The notes under the pieces were generated by a model. The model saw nothing but the letters and a program-made list of their open reading frames with translations, was not told the origin of the DNA and ran no database searches. From the NCBI RefSeq assembly GCF_001468225.1, contig NZ_LNRU01000013.1, forward strand, positions 1-64,000: a stretch of DNA of 64,000 nucleotides, written 5' to 3'. The position numbers were made by a program, and so were the translations under genes. How positions within the stretch are numbered: position 1 is the stretch's first letter; every line of letters starts with the position of its first letter. Positions 7,857-15,085 of the stretch are shown one piece after another. The stretch comes from Sphingopyxis sp. H053 (GTDB taxonomy: Bacteria > Pseudomonadota > Alphaproteobacteria > Sphingomonadales > Sphingomonadaceae).

Positions 7857-9151
7857 CTTCGCGTATCGCCTCTGTCACCGGCCGCCAGATCTGGGATTCG
7901 CGCGGTCGGCCCACCGTTGAGGCCGAAGTCGTGCTGGAATCGGGTGCGGTCGGCAGGGCGATCGCCCCCGCGGGTGCCTCGCGCGGCGCGCATGAAGCGA
8001 TCGACCTGCGCGACGGCGGTGCAGCGTTCGGCGGCTTTGGCGTCAATCGGGCGGTAGCGGGAATCGGATCGGAGATTGCGGGCGCGATCACGGGCATGGA
8101 TGCGCGCGATCAGGCCGCCATCGATACGGCGCTCTGCGCGCTCGACAATACGCCCAACAAGGCGCGGCTTGGCGCGAATGCTGTCGTCGCGGTGTCAATG
8201 GCGGTGCTCCACGCCGCCGCGGCGGATGCGCGCGAACCGCTGTGGCGCTATCTCGCGGGCGGGCAAAAGGTGCGCGTGCCGCTCCCCGAAATCCAGATTT
8301 TCGGCGGCGGCGCGCATGCGGGGCGGCGCACCGACGTGCAGGACTTCATGGTGATGTGCCCGAAGGCGGGTAGCTTCCGCCGCGCGCTCGAAATCACCGA
8401 CGATGTCTATCGCGCCGCGGGCAAGTTGATGGAGGCCAAGGGTCCGCTCTCGGGGGTTGCCGACGAGGGCGGCTGGTGGCCGAATTTCGCGTCGAACGAG
8501 GATGCGCTGGGCACGCTGACCAAGGCGATCGAGGCGAGCGGGCACCGCGCGGGCGAGGATGTGTTCATCTCGCTCGACATCGCGGCGAATGAATTGGGCG
8601 ATGCCGACGGCTATAATCTCGCGCTCGACGACGGACGCTTGTCGGGCGAGGCGATGGCGGCGCGCATTATCGACTGGGCGAAACGCTATCCGATCCTGTC
8701 GATCGAGGATCCGGCGGGGCAGGACGACTGGACGACGATGGCGGCGGTCACCGCGGCGATCGGCGAACGGGTCCAGATCATCGGCGACGATGTGCTCGTC
8801 ACCAACGCCGCGCGCGTCGAACGCGCGGGCGATGCGGCGGTGTGCAACGCCGCGCTGATCAAGGTCAATCAGGTCGGCACGGTCACCGAGGCGAAGGCGG
8901 CGCTCGACGCCGCGACCCGGCGCGGTTGGGGCGCGATCGTCTCGGCGCGCTCGGGCGAGAGCGAGGACGTCACCATCGCGCATCTCGCGACCGGCTGGGA
9001 CGCCGGGCAATTGAAGGTCGGCAGCTTCACGCGCTCCGAGCGCATGGCGAAGTGGAACGAAATGCTGCGGATCGAGGAAGCGATGGGCGGCGACGCCGAG
9101 TTCGCGGGCTTCTCTGCCTTCGCCGGATCGATCGGCCGGGTGGCGGCATGA
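7853..9151 (+). CDS. divergent enolase-family protein, probably not a glycolytic enolase
   Basis: 432 residues, full enolase length. Metal ligands are kept: Ser43 (GASRG loop), Asp242 (SLDIAANE), Glu285 (SIEDP) and Asp312 (GDDV). Also kept are general base Lys337 (LIKVNQ), Glu205 (DEGGW) and Lys388. Two catalytic positions are changed. The Glu equivalent to yeast Glu168 is Asp164 (QDFM), and the His equivalent to yeast His373 is Ala365 (SARSGES instead of SHRSGET). The Thr of the mobile GAST loop is Arg44. The alpha-proton abstraction machinery therefore survives while substrate/phosphate recognition and leaving-group activation differ. Neighbours overlap it by ATGA on both sides. A role on a phosphorylated or carboxylated analogue is inferred. 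Confidence 0.88.
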   Translation: MTSRIASVTGRQIWDSRGRPTVEAEVVLESGAVGRAIAPAGASRGAHEAIDLRDGGAAFGGFGVNRAVAGIGSEIAGAITGMDARDQAAIDTALCALDNTPNKARLGANAVVAVSMAVLHAAAADAREPLWRYLAGGQKVRVPLPEIQIFGGGAHAGRRTDVQDFMVMCPKAGSFRRALEITDDVYRAAGKLMEAKGPLSGVADEGGWWPNFASNEDALGTLTKAIEASGHRAGEDVFISLDIAANELGDADGYNLALDDGRLSGEAMAARIIDWAKRYPILSIEDPAGQDDWTTMAAVTAAIGERVQIIGDDVLVTNAARVERAGDAAVCNAALIKVNQVGTVTEAKAALDAATRRGWGAIVSARSGESEDVTIAHLATGWDAGQLKVGSFTRSERMAKWNEMLRIEEAMGGDAEFAGFSAFAGSIGRVAA

Positions 9152-10068
9152 TCGTCCTGCACGCCCGGCCGAGCCCGGGATTCCGTGAGGCCGTCGATGC
9201 GATCTTCGGCCCCGGCGTCGTCGTGCATGTCGATGAGGCGGCGCCGCTCGACGAGGTGGCGCCGGAAATCACCGCGCTGCTCCACGTCCTGACGCCCGTA
9301 ACCCCGGAATTCATCGCCTCGGCGCCGAACCTGAAACTGATCCAGAAACTTGGCGTTGGGGTCAACACGATCGCGCTCGACGCGGCGCGCAGTCATGGCG
9401 TCGCGGTGTGCAACATGCCCGGCACCAACAGTCAGGCGGTCGCCGAAATGGCGCTGTCGTTGATGATGGCGGTGCTGCGTCGCACCTGCTTTTTCGATGC
9501 GCGCACGCGCGCGGGCGAGGGGTGGACGGCCGACCCGTCCGAACTCGACAGCGTGGGGGAGGTTGCGGGCCGGACAGTCGGGCTGGTGGGTTTCGGCCAT
9601 TCGGCGCAGCTGCTCGCGCCGGTCTTGGCGGCGCTCGGGGCGAAGGTCGTCTACACCGCGCGCAATCGCCGTGACTGCCCATATGAATATCGTTCTTTCA
9701 ATGACTTGATCGCCGAAGCCGATATCGTTTCGCTGCATATGCCGCTCACCGACGAGACCCGCGCGAGCGTCGATCCGTTCGCGATGAAGAAGGGCGCGGT
9801 GCTTGTGAACACCGCGCGCGGCGAGCTGGTCGATCAGGCGCGGCTGGTCGAGGCGCTGACCTCGGGCCATCTGCGCGGCGCGGGCCTCGATGTTTTCGCC
9901 GAAGAACCCCTGCCGCGCGGCAATCCGCTGCTCGGTTTGCCGGGCGTCGTGCTCGCGCCGCATATCGCATGGCTGACGCCCGAAACGCTTGTGCGCAGCC
10001 TGACGGTCGCGCACGAAAATTGCCGCCGTCTCGCGGCGGGCGAAACCCTTCTTCATCAGGTGGTCTAA
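9148..10068 (+). CDS. D-isomer-specific 2-hydroxyacid dehydrogenase
   Basis: A 306-residue member of the D-2-hydroxyacid/phosphoglycerate dehydrogenase family. The Rossmann NAD motif is GLVGFGHSAQLL (about residue 144). The catalytic Arg lies in NTARGELVD, the Glu in DVFAEEPL and the His in APHIAWLTPE. It lacks the C-terminal ACT/regulatory domain of biosynthetic SerA, which suggests a catabolic or dedicated role. The ATG overlaps the enolase stop (ATGA) and its stop overlaps the next ATG (TAATG). It interconverts a 2-oxoacid and a 2-hydroxyacid with NAD(P)H; the pairing with an enolase homologue suggests both act on the same short oxygenated acid (inference). Confidence 0.88.
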   Translation: MIVLHARPSPGFREAVDAIFGPGVVVHVDEAAPLDEVAPEITALLHVLTPVTPEFIASAPNLKLIQKLGVGVNTIALDAARSHGVAVCNMPGTNSQAVAEMALSLMMAVLRRTCFFDARTRAGEGWTADPSELDSVGEVAGRTVGLVGFGHSAQLLAPVLAALGAKVVYTARNRRDCPYEYRSFNDLIAEADIVSLHMPLTDETRASVDPFAMKKGAVLVNTARGELVDQARLVEALTSGHLRGAGLDVFAEEPLPRGNPLLGLPGVVLAPHIAWLTPETLVRSLTVAHENCRRLAAGETLLHQVV

Positions 10069-10760
10069 TGTCTCTCCCTATTGCTTTGATAACCGGTCAG
10101 CTTTTGACCGACGCCGTGTGGCAGCCGTTGCTCGATGCCTGGGGCGATCGCGAGGTGACCGTCGCCGACAACCGCAGCGACGACACGATCGAGGGCTTCG
10201 CGCAGCGCCTGCTCGACAATGCGCCGCCGCGGTTCGCGCTGATCGCGCACGCGATGGGCGGCTTCGTCGCTTTTGAGGTGATGCGGCGTGCGCCCGAACG
10301 CGTGGCGAAGCTTGCGCTGATCTCGACACTGGCGTCGGCCGACGGCCCGGCGCAGACCGCGCGGCGGCAGGGCTATATCGATCTCGTCGAAAGCGGCCAG
10401 TTCGACCAGGTGGTCGAGGAGCGCATCCCGATCCTGTTCCCGGAAGAAAAGCGCAGCGACGCGCGCTTGCTTGGTATCGCGCGGCAGATGGCGGCCGATA
10501 CCGGCGCCGACACCTTCCTCGCGCAGCAGCGCGCGATCATGGCACGCATCGACAGCCGCCCGCGGCTCGGCGAGATCGCGGTGCCGACCTTGCTGATCTG
10601 GGGCGAGAAGGACGGCATCACCAGCCGCGCGCATCATGACGAGATTCTGGGGGCCATCCCGGGGGCGCGGCTCGAAGTTGTGGCAGGGGCAGGGCATTTG
10701 CCGACGGTCGAGGCGCCGGAGGTTGTGGTGCCGTTGTTGACCGCGTTCGTGGATCAATAA
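10068..10760 (+). CDS. alpha/beta-hydrolase-fold protein with nucleophile Ser replaced by Ala
   Basis: A 230-residue alpha/beta-hydrolase-fold protein. The expected elbow GHSMGG reads AHAMGGF, so the nucleophile is Ala62. Asp182 (WGEKDGIT) and His210 (GAGHLP) of the triad remain. Loss of the nucleophile argues against simple ester hydrolysis; related folds without a working Ser act as lyases, decarboxylases or cofactor-free oxygenases, or are inactive. The TAATG overlap couples it to the 2-hydroxyacid dehydrogenase. It is the last gene of the operon and is followed 2 bp later by a REP palindrome that may end the transcript. Confidence 0.82.
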   Translation: MSLPIALITGQLLTDAVWQPLLDAWGDREVTVADNRSDDTIEGFAQRLLDNAPPRFALIAHAMGGFVAFEVMRRAPERVAKLALISTLASADGPAQTARRQGYIDLVESGQFDQVVEERIPILFPEEKRSDARLLGIARQMAADTGADTFLAQQRAIMARIDSRPRLGEIAVPTLLIWGEKDGITSRAHHDEILGAIPGARLEVVAGAGHLPTVEAPEVVVPLLTAFVDQ

Positions 10761-10762
10761 CC

Positions 10763-10836
10763 TCGTCATTCCCGCGAAAGCGGGAACCCAGTTGCTACGG
10801 CAGATCGCTGGGTTCCCGCTTTCGCGGGAATGACGA
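10763..10836. repeat. REP-type palindrome (two 29-bp arms)
   Basis: Perfect inverted repeat: arm 10763-10791 begins TCGTCATTCCCGCGAAAGCG and its exact reverse complement is 10808-10836, with a 16-nt loop. An identical pair of arms is found at 20107-20180. It lies between the convergent ends of the enolase operon and the MetE-like gene and can form a strong hairpin in either transcript. Confidence 0.9.
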
Positions 10837-10843
10837 ATGAGTT

Positions 10844-11902
10844 TTACTTCAACTCCGCCCGCACCAGCGCGGTCCCGTCGACCATCGCCTTGAGCTTCGC
10901 TTGGCTATGCTCGCGGCTATGGTATTTCATCCCGCAATCGGGCGCGATCCACAGCCGCTCGGCGTCGACATAGCGCAGCGCCTCGCGGATGCGGCCCGCG
11001 ACGACCTCGGGCGTTTCGACCTCGGGGATCGACAGGTCGAGCACGCCGTACATGATCGTCTTGGTCGGGAGTTCGGCAAGGATCGCGGGATCGAGCCCGG
11101 GCTGCGCCGCCTCGACCGAAATCACGTCGATCGCCGACGCCTCAAGTTCGGCGAGGAAGTCATAGGCCTTGGGCTTCGGCCCCGTCGCGCCCGCGCCATG
11201 ATGCACCATCGCATAGCCGAAGCAGATGTGGAGCGCGGTCGTGCCGCCGACGCCGTCGAGCGCGCGGTTGATCGCCTCGATCGCATAGCTGTTCGCCTCG
11301 GCAGCGCGTGCCTGCAGATAGGGTTCGTCGAGCTGGACGACGTCGACGCCCGCTGCGAACAGATCCTTCACCTCGGCATTGACCGCATCGGCATAGTCCA
11401 TCGCGAGCGCGCGCGCGTCGGGATAATAGCCATTCTCGGCCTGCTGCGTCATCGTGAACGGGCCGGGCAGGGTGAGCTTCACCGGCTTGGTTGAATGGCG
11501 GCGGAGGAAGGCCGCATCCTGCGCCTCGATCGGCGCGACGCGGCGGATCGGGCCCGAAACGAGCGGCACCGGGTTCGCGTTGCCGGTGCGGTCGACCGCG
11601 GTGCCATGCTTTTCGCGGTCGATCCCCGAGAGCGCGGTCGCGAGGCGGTTCGAATAGCTTTCGCGGCGCATTTCGCCGTCGCCGACGATGTCGATGCCGA
11701 GCTCTTCCTGATCGCGGATCGCCATCAAGGTGGCGGCTTCCTGCGCGTCGGCGAGCCAGGGTTCGGGGACGCGCCACAACGTCTCGGCGCGCACGCGCGG
11801 GGGCAGGCTGGCCTTCAGCCGCTCGCGGTCGATCAGCCAGTCAGGCTGGGGGTAGCTTCCGACGATCGTTGTCGGCAGGATGGGGTGGTCGAACAAAGCC
11901 AT
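10844..11902 (-). CDS. MetE-like zinc-dependent methyl/alkyl transferase family protein
   Basis: About 352 residues, matching the single-barrel cobalamin-independent methionine-synthase-II-like family rather than full MetE (~750). Likely zinc ligands are His and Cys in LHICFGY and Cys in APDCGMKYH. The barrel motifs GDGEMRRESYSNR and LDEPYLQ are present. An in-frame ATG at 11911 is an alternative start. The same family includes epoxyalkane:coenzyme M transferase, so it may use a thiol nucleophile or cleave a C-S bond rather than make methionine. It is divergent from the second acyl-CoA synthetase across a cluster operator. Substrate unknown. Confidence 0.8.
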   Translation of the reverse strand: MALFDHPILPTTIVGSYPQPDWLIDRERLKASLPPRVRAETLWRVPEPWLADAQEAATLMAIRDQEELGIDIVGDGEMRRESYSNRLATALSGIDREKHGTAVDRTGNANPVPLVSGPIRRVAPIEAQDAAFLRRHSTKPVKLTLPGPFTMTQQAENGYYPDARALAMDYADAVNAEVKDLFAAGVDVVQLDEPYLQARAAEANSYAIEAINRALDGVGGTTALHICFGYAMVHHGAGATGPKPKAYDFLAELEASAIDVISVEAAQPGLDPAILAELPTKTIMYGVLDLSIPEVETPEVVAGRIREALRYVDAERLWIAPDCGMKYHSREHSQAKLKAMVDGTALVRAELK

Positions 11903-11932
11903 TCCTCTCATTTTTGGGCTGGCCAAACATTT

Positions 11933-11948
11933 GCTTAGTATTCTATCT
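11933..11948. promoter_or_regulatory. cluster operator 4 (metE-like / acyl-CoA synthetase)
   Basis: GCTTAG-TATT-CTATCT in the divergent intergenic region, 33 bp upstream of the acyl-CoA synthetase start. Core TTAG-TATT-CTA matches operator 1. Confidence 0.58.
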
Positions 11949-11981
11949 AATTCAAGTCGAAACGACGGTTGGGAGAGCAAA

Positions 11982-13547
11982 ATGATCGATCTGGAGGCCA
12001 TCCGGACGCTGGCGGATATTCCCGCGGCGCAGGCGCGGGCGCGGGGGCAGGCGACTGCAGTGAAATTCGGGGAGCGCGAGACGAGCTTTGCCGCGCTCGA
12101 CGCGCGCTCGAACCGCGTCGGACATGCGTTGATCGCGTCGGGTATCGCGCCGGGCGACCGCATCTCGGCGCTGACCAAGAACCATGACAGCTGGTATCCG
12201 CTCTTCTTTGGCACCGCGCGTGCGCGCGCCTGTTTCGCGCCGATCAACTGCCGCCTCGCGCCGGCCGAGATCGGCTTCATCCTCGGCGACGCCGCACCGA
12301 AACTGCTGTTCGTCGGCGAGGATTTCTTCGACTGCGCGCTCGCTGCGGTTGCCGATCTGGCGTCGCCGCCCAAACTGATCGCGCTTTATGGCGAACACCC
12401 CGCGTTCGAGCCGTTTGATGCATGGCTCGGCGATGCATCCGACGCCCCGCTCGCCGATCCGCCTGAGCTCACCGACGATGTGCTCCAGCTCTATACGAGT
12501 GGGACGACCGGCCTGCCGAAGGGTGTCGTGCTCACCAACGCCAACTACCGCACCTTCCTCGAGGCCGCGACCGAGGTCGACGGCTTTGCTTATGGCGAGG
12601 ACGAGACGGTGATGATCGTCATGCCGCTGTTCCACGTCGCGGGCACGAACGTCAGCTTTTCGGGGCTCGCGCAGGGCGGGCGGCTTGTGCTCGTCAAGGA
12701 TTTCACCGCGGCCGACGCGGTGCGCATGATGCGCGAGGAGAAGGTCGCGCACGCCTTCCTCGCGCCCGCGATGATCCAGATGATGCTGCTCCAGCCCGAC
12801 GCGAACAGTGGCGCCTATCCCGCGCTCAAGTCGATCGCCTATGGTGCGTCGCCGATCGCCGAGGATGTGTTGCGCCGCGCGCGCGGGACCTTCGGCTGCG
12901 ACTTCGTGCAATTTTACGGCATGACCGAGTCGGCCGGCGGCGGCTCCTATCTTTCGCCGAGCGCGCACGACCTGCCCGGCAAGCTCACCTCGTGCGGCAA
13001 GCCCTGGCCCGGCGCCGCGATGGCGATCCTGGGCGGCGATGGCCGCGAGCTCGGCGAGGGCGAGATCGGCGAGATTGCGATCCGTGGCGGCATCGTGATG
13101 AAGGAATATTGGAACCGCGTCGCGGCGACCGAAGAGACGCTCGCGGGCGGCTGGCTCCACACCGGCGACGTCGGCTATCGCGACGCCGACGGATTTTACT
13201 ACGTCCATGACCGGATCAAGGACATGATCGTGTCCGGCGGCGAGAATGTCTATCCGGCTGAGGTCGAGAGCGCGATCATGGGCTGTCCGGGGGTCGCCGA
13301 CGTCGCGGTGATCGGCGTGCCGGACGACAAATGGGGCGAGAGCGTCAAGGCGCTGATCGTACCAGCCGCGGGCGCGACGCTCGACCCTGCCGATGTCGTT
13401 GCCTGGGCGCGTGAACGGATCGCCGCGTATAAAATTCCCAAGAGCGTCGAGTTCATCGAGACCTTGCCGCGCAACCCGTCGGGCAAGGTGCTCCGCCGCG
13501 AATTGCGCGCGCCTTATTGGGAAGGGCGCGATCGCGCCGTGGGGTAG
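11982..13547 (+). CDS. acyl-CoA synthetase (AMP-forming), second paralogue
   Basis: A 521-residue ANL ligase. It shows YTSGTTGLPKGVVLT near residue 171, FYGMTESAGG, HTGDVGYRDADG, VHDRIKDMIVSGGENVYP and the catalytic lysine region NPSGKVLRRELR near the C-terminus. ATG 11982 is preceded by GGGAGAG. It has moderate similarity only to the 4088-5722 ligase, so the two probably activate different acids of one pathway. It is transcribed alone from a cluster operator, and its 3' end faces the VOC operon terminator and a REP palindrome. Confidence 0.92.
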   Translation: MIDLEAIRTLADIPAAQARARGQATAVKFGERETSFAALDARSNRVGHALIASGIAPGDRISALTKNHDSWYPLFFGTARARACFAPINCRLAPAEIGFILGDAAPKLLFVGEDFFDCALAAVADLASPPKLIALYGEHPAFEPFDAWLGDASDAPLADPPELTDDVLQLYTSGTTGLPKGVVLTNANYRTFLEAATEVDGFAYGEDETVMIVMPLFHVAGTNVSFSGLAQGGRLVLVKDFTAADAVRMMREEKVAHAFLAPAMIQMMLLQPDANSGAYPALKSIAYGASPIAEDVLRRARGTFGCDFVQFYGMTESAGGGSYLSPSAHDLPGKLTSCGKPWPGAAMAILGGDGRELGEGEIGEIAIRGGIVMKEYWNRVAATEETLAGGWLHTGDVGYRDADGFYYVHDRIKDMIVSGGENVYPAEVESAIMGCPGVADVAVIGVPDDKWGESVKALIVPAAGATLDPADVVAWARERIAAYKIPKSVEFIETLPRNPSGKVLRRELRAPYWEGRDRAVG

Positions 13548-13589
13548 CCGGGATGTCGGCTCAGGGTGGTAAACTGCCGCCCCCTTCTT

Positions 13590-13682
13590 TCGTCATCCCG
13601 GACTTGATCCGGGATCCCGCTTTTTGAGGCATCGGCTGGCTTCGACTTCTAGCGGGACCCCGGATCAAGTCCGGGGTGACGA
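13590..13682. repeat. REP-type palindrome, second sequence class
   Basis: 32-nt arms 13590-13621 and 13651-13682 are inverted copies with two mismatches, enclosing 29 nt. The stem core is CCGGACTTGATCCGG, different from the cgcgaaagcg class at 10763 and 20107. It lies in the convergent gap between the acyl-CoA synthetase and the VOC gene. Confidence 0.85.
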
Positions 13683-13727
13683 TGAAAGAGAGCTCGGCTA
13701 TGGGTCGCCAACCCGCCAGCCTCCACG

Positions 13728-13758
13728 CAAAAAAGAACCCGGCCAAAAGGCCGGGTCC
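13728..13758 (-). terminator. Rho-independent terminator of the VOC-GST-SMP30-CMD-SDR-MFS operon
   Basis: On the minus strand ACCCGGCC-TTTT-GGCCGGGT is followed by TTCTTTTTT, a GC-rich 8-bp stem with a U-run. It lies ~33 bp after the VOC stop and ends the minus-strand operon. Confidence 0.85.
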
Positions 13759-13790
13759 AGGAGGAGTTCCCAGTGTACTTTTGGGAATGT

Positions 13791-14384
13791 CTATTCGGCG
13801 GGCACCGGGCTGCGGCCGGTGATGAAGCCTTCGCGCTTCGTGCCGTCGGCCTGCACCGGATCGTGCGCGACGTCGCTTTCGTCGAATTCCTTGGTCCACG
13901 CCGCGAACTCGAGGCACACGCCGTCGGGGTCGAAGAAATAGACCGAGCGCACAAAGACGCCGGGGTGAAGCTCGGCCGACGCCTGCATCGGTGAATCGTC
14001 GTGGTTGAGCACTGGGGTCACTTCGATGCCCTTGGCGATCAGCCGCTGGTAATAATCGTCGAACTTGTCGGCACGGACGTTGATTGCGATGTGGTTCATC
14101 GACCCGTGCGCCGACACGAAGCTGCCCCGCGTTGGCAGTGCCGCGGGGGCGGAGATGCCCGGAACGGCTTCGGGCGCATCGGGGAACCAGAAGAAGGCGA
14201 GGCTGTCGCCATTGCCGATATCGAAGAAGAAATGCTGGCCGCGGCCGCCGGGCAGGTCGATCGTCTTGGTCAGCGGCATGCCGAGCGTGTCGCGGTAGAA
14301 TTCGACCGTCCTTGCCATATCCTTGCACACGAGCGCGAGGTGATTGACCCCGCAGAATTCGAATTCGCTATTTGCTGCAGCCAT
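13791..14384 (-). CDS. VOC-family (glyoxalase/dioxygenase-like) protein
   Basis: A 197-residue vicinal-oxygen-chelate protein with two beta-alpha-beta-beta-beta modules. The first begins VNHLALVCKDM (about 13) and the second MNHIAINVRAD (about 95). Putative metal ligands are the two His in these strands and Glu in CLEFAAW. The family includes extradiol dioxygenases, glyoxalases and isomerases; length and the short C-terminal tail do not decide between them. It is the last gene of the seven-gene minus-strand operon that starts with the MFS transporter, 18 bp downstream of a GST gene, and is followed by a strong terminator. Likely acts on an oxygenated pathway intermediate. Confidence 0.85.
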   Translation of the reverse strand: MAAANSEFEFCGVNHLALVCKDMARTVEFYRDTLGMPLTKTIDLPGGRGQHFFFDIGNGDSLAFFWFPDAPEAVPGISAPAALPTRGSFVSAHGSMNHIAINVRADKFDDYYQRLIAKGIEVTPVLNHDDSPMQASAELHPGVFVRSVYFFDPDGVCLEFAAWTKEFDESDVAHDPVQADGTKREGFITGRSPVPAE

Positions 14385-14402
14385 GATCCGTCTCCTTGTG
14401 GT

Positions 14403-15020
14403 TCAGTTTGCGTTGACGCTGGGGCGGCTTTTGATCCGCTCGTACCAGCGCCCGACATTGGTGAAGGCGGGATCGATCGGTTGGCCGACCGTCGCGCCGA
14501 AATCGAGAAAGGCGAAGAGCATGATGTCGGCGAGGCTGAGCGCGTCACCCGCGATGAATTCGCGCCCGGCGATCTGCCCGTCGAGCCATTCGATCCCGTC
14601 CTGTGCGGTTGCTTTCAGCCCCGGCGCGGCCTCGGGCAGGCAGCGCAACCGCGACTCGAACAAGGTCAGGCCCTCGGCAAAGCGGAAGCCGTTGGTCAGC
14701 GGCTCGCAAATCTTGAGGTCGACGCGGCGCGTCCACATGCGCGTCGTGGCGCGCTCTTCGGGCGTCGATCCGATCAGCGTCGGCTCGGGAAAACGCTCGT
14801 CGAGATATTCGCAGATCGCGGTGACTTCGCAGACGAAACTGCCGTCGTCGAGTTCGAGCGCGGGGGTCTGTCCGGCGGGGTTCACATCGACATTATATGG
14901 CGCACGCCGGTTCTCGCCGCCGCGCAGGTCGACGCTGACCTCGGCGATCTCGATACCCTTTTCAGCCATGAAAAGCTTCACGACGCGCGGGTTGGGGCCA
15001 ACGCTGTTATAGAATTTCAT
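14403..15020 (-). CDS. glutathione S-transferase
   Basis: A 205-residue GST. The thioredoxin-like N-domain begins MKFYNSVGPNPRVVKLFM. The cis-Pro loop is GQTPAL, followed by the glutathione gamma-Glu contact region near CEVTAICEYLDERFP. The all-helical C-domain contains LSLADIMLFAFLDFG with the conserved N-cap Asp. Start ATG 15020 has GGGGAGAGGG upstream; a longer in-frame start at 15047 is less likely. It differs from the other three GSTs in the cluster, which share a longer TPNxxKI N-terminus. In sphingomonads such GSTs cleave ether bonds, isomerise or dehalogenate; which applies here is unknown. Confidence 0.9.
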   Translation of the reverse strand: MKFYNSVGPNPRVVKLFMAEKGIEIAEVSVDLRGGENRRAPYNVDVNPAGQTPALELDDGSFVCEVTAICEYLDERFPEPTLIGSTPEERATTRMWTRRVDLKICEPLTNGFRFAEGLTLFESRLRCLPEAAPGLKATAQDGIEWLDGQIAGREFIAGDALSLADIMLFAFLDFGATVGQPIDPAFTNVGRWYERIKSRPSVNAN

Positions 15021-15052
15021 CTTACCCTCTCCCCGTCTCTTTATCATCTTGC

Positions 15053-15085
15053 GGGTTAACCGTCAACTTAGTTGACGATTAACCC
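15053..15085 (-). other. intra-operon hairpin with the SMP-30 stop codon in its loop
   Basis: Arms 15053-15067 and 15071-15085 (GGGTTAACCGTCAAC against GTTGACGATTAACCC) pair with one mismatch. The 3-nt loop is exactly the stop codon of the SMP-30 gene. No U-run follows, so it is more likely a processing, stabilising or attenuating element than a terminator. It divides the operon before the GST and VOC genes. Confidence 0.6.

Noticed and set aside
8869..10056. A 395-codon minus-strand frame opposite enolase and 2-hydroxyacid dehydrogenase
   Set aside because: Shadow of two well-supported genes.
7853..10068. Phosphonate (bialaphos-type) biosynthesis, because of the enolase homologue, 2-hydroxyacid dehydrogenase and LeuCD
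   Set aside because: No phosphoenolpyruvate mutase, phosphonopyruvate decarboxylase or other phosphonate gene is present. The surroundings are catabolic, so the likeness is only partial.
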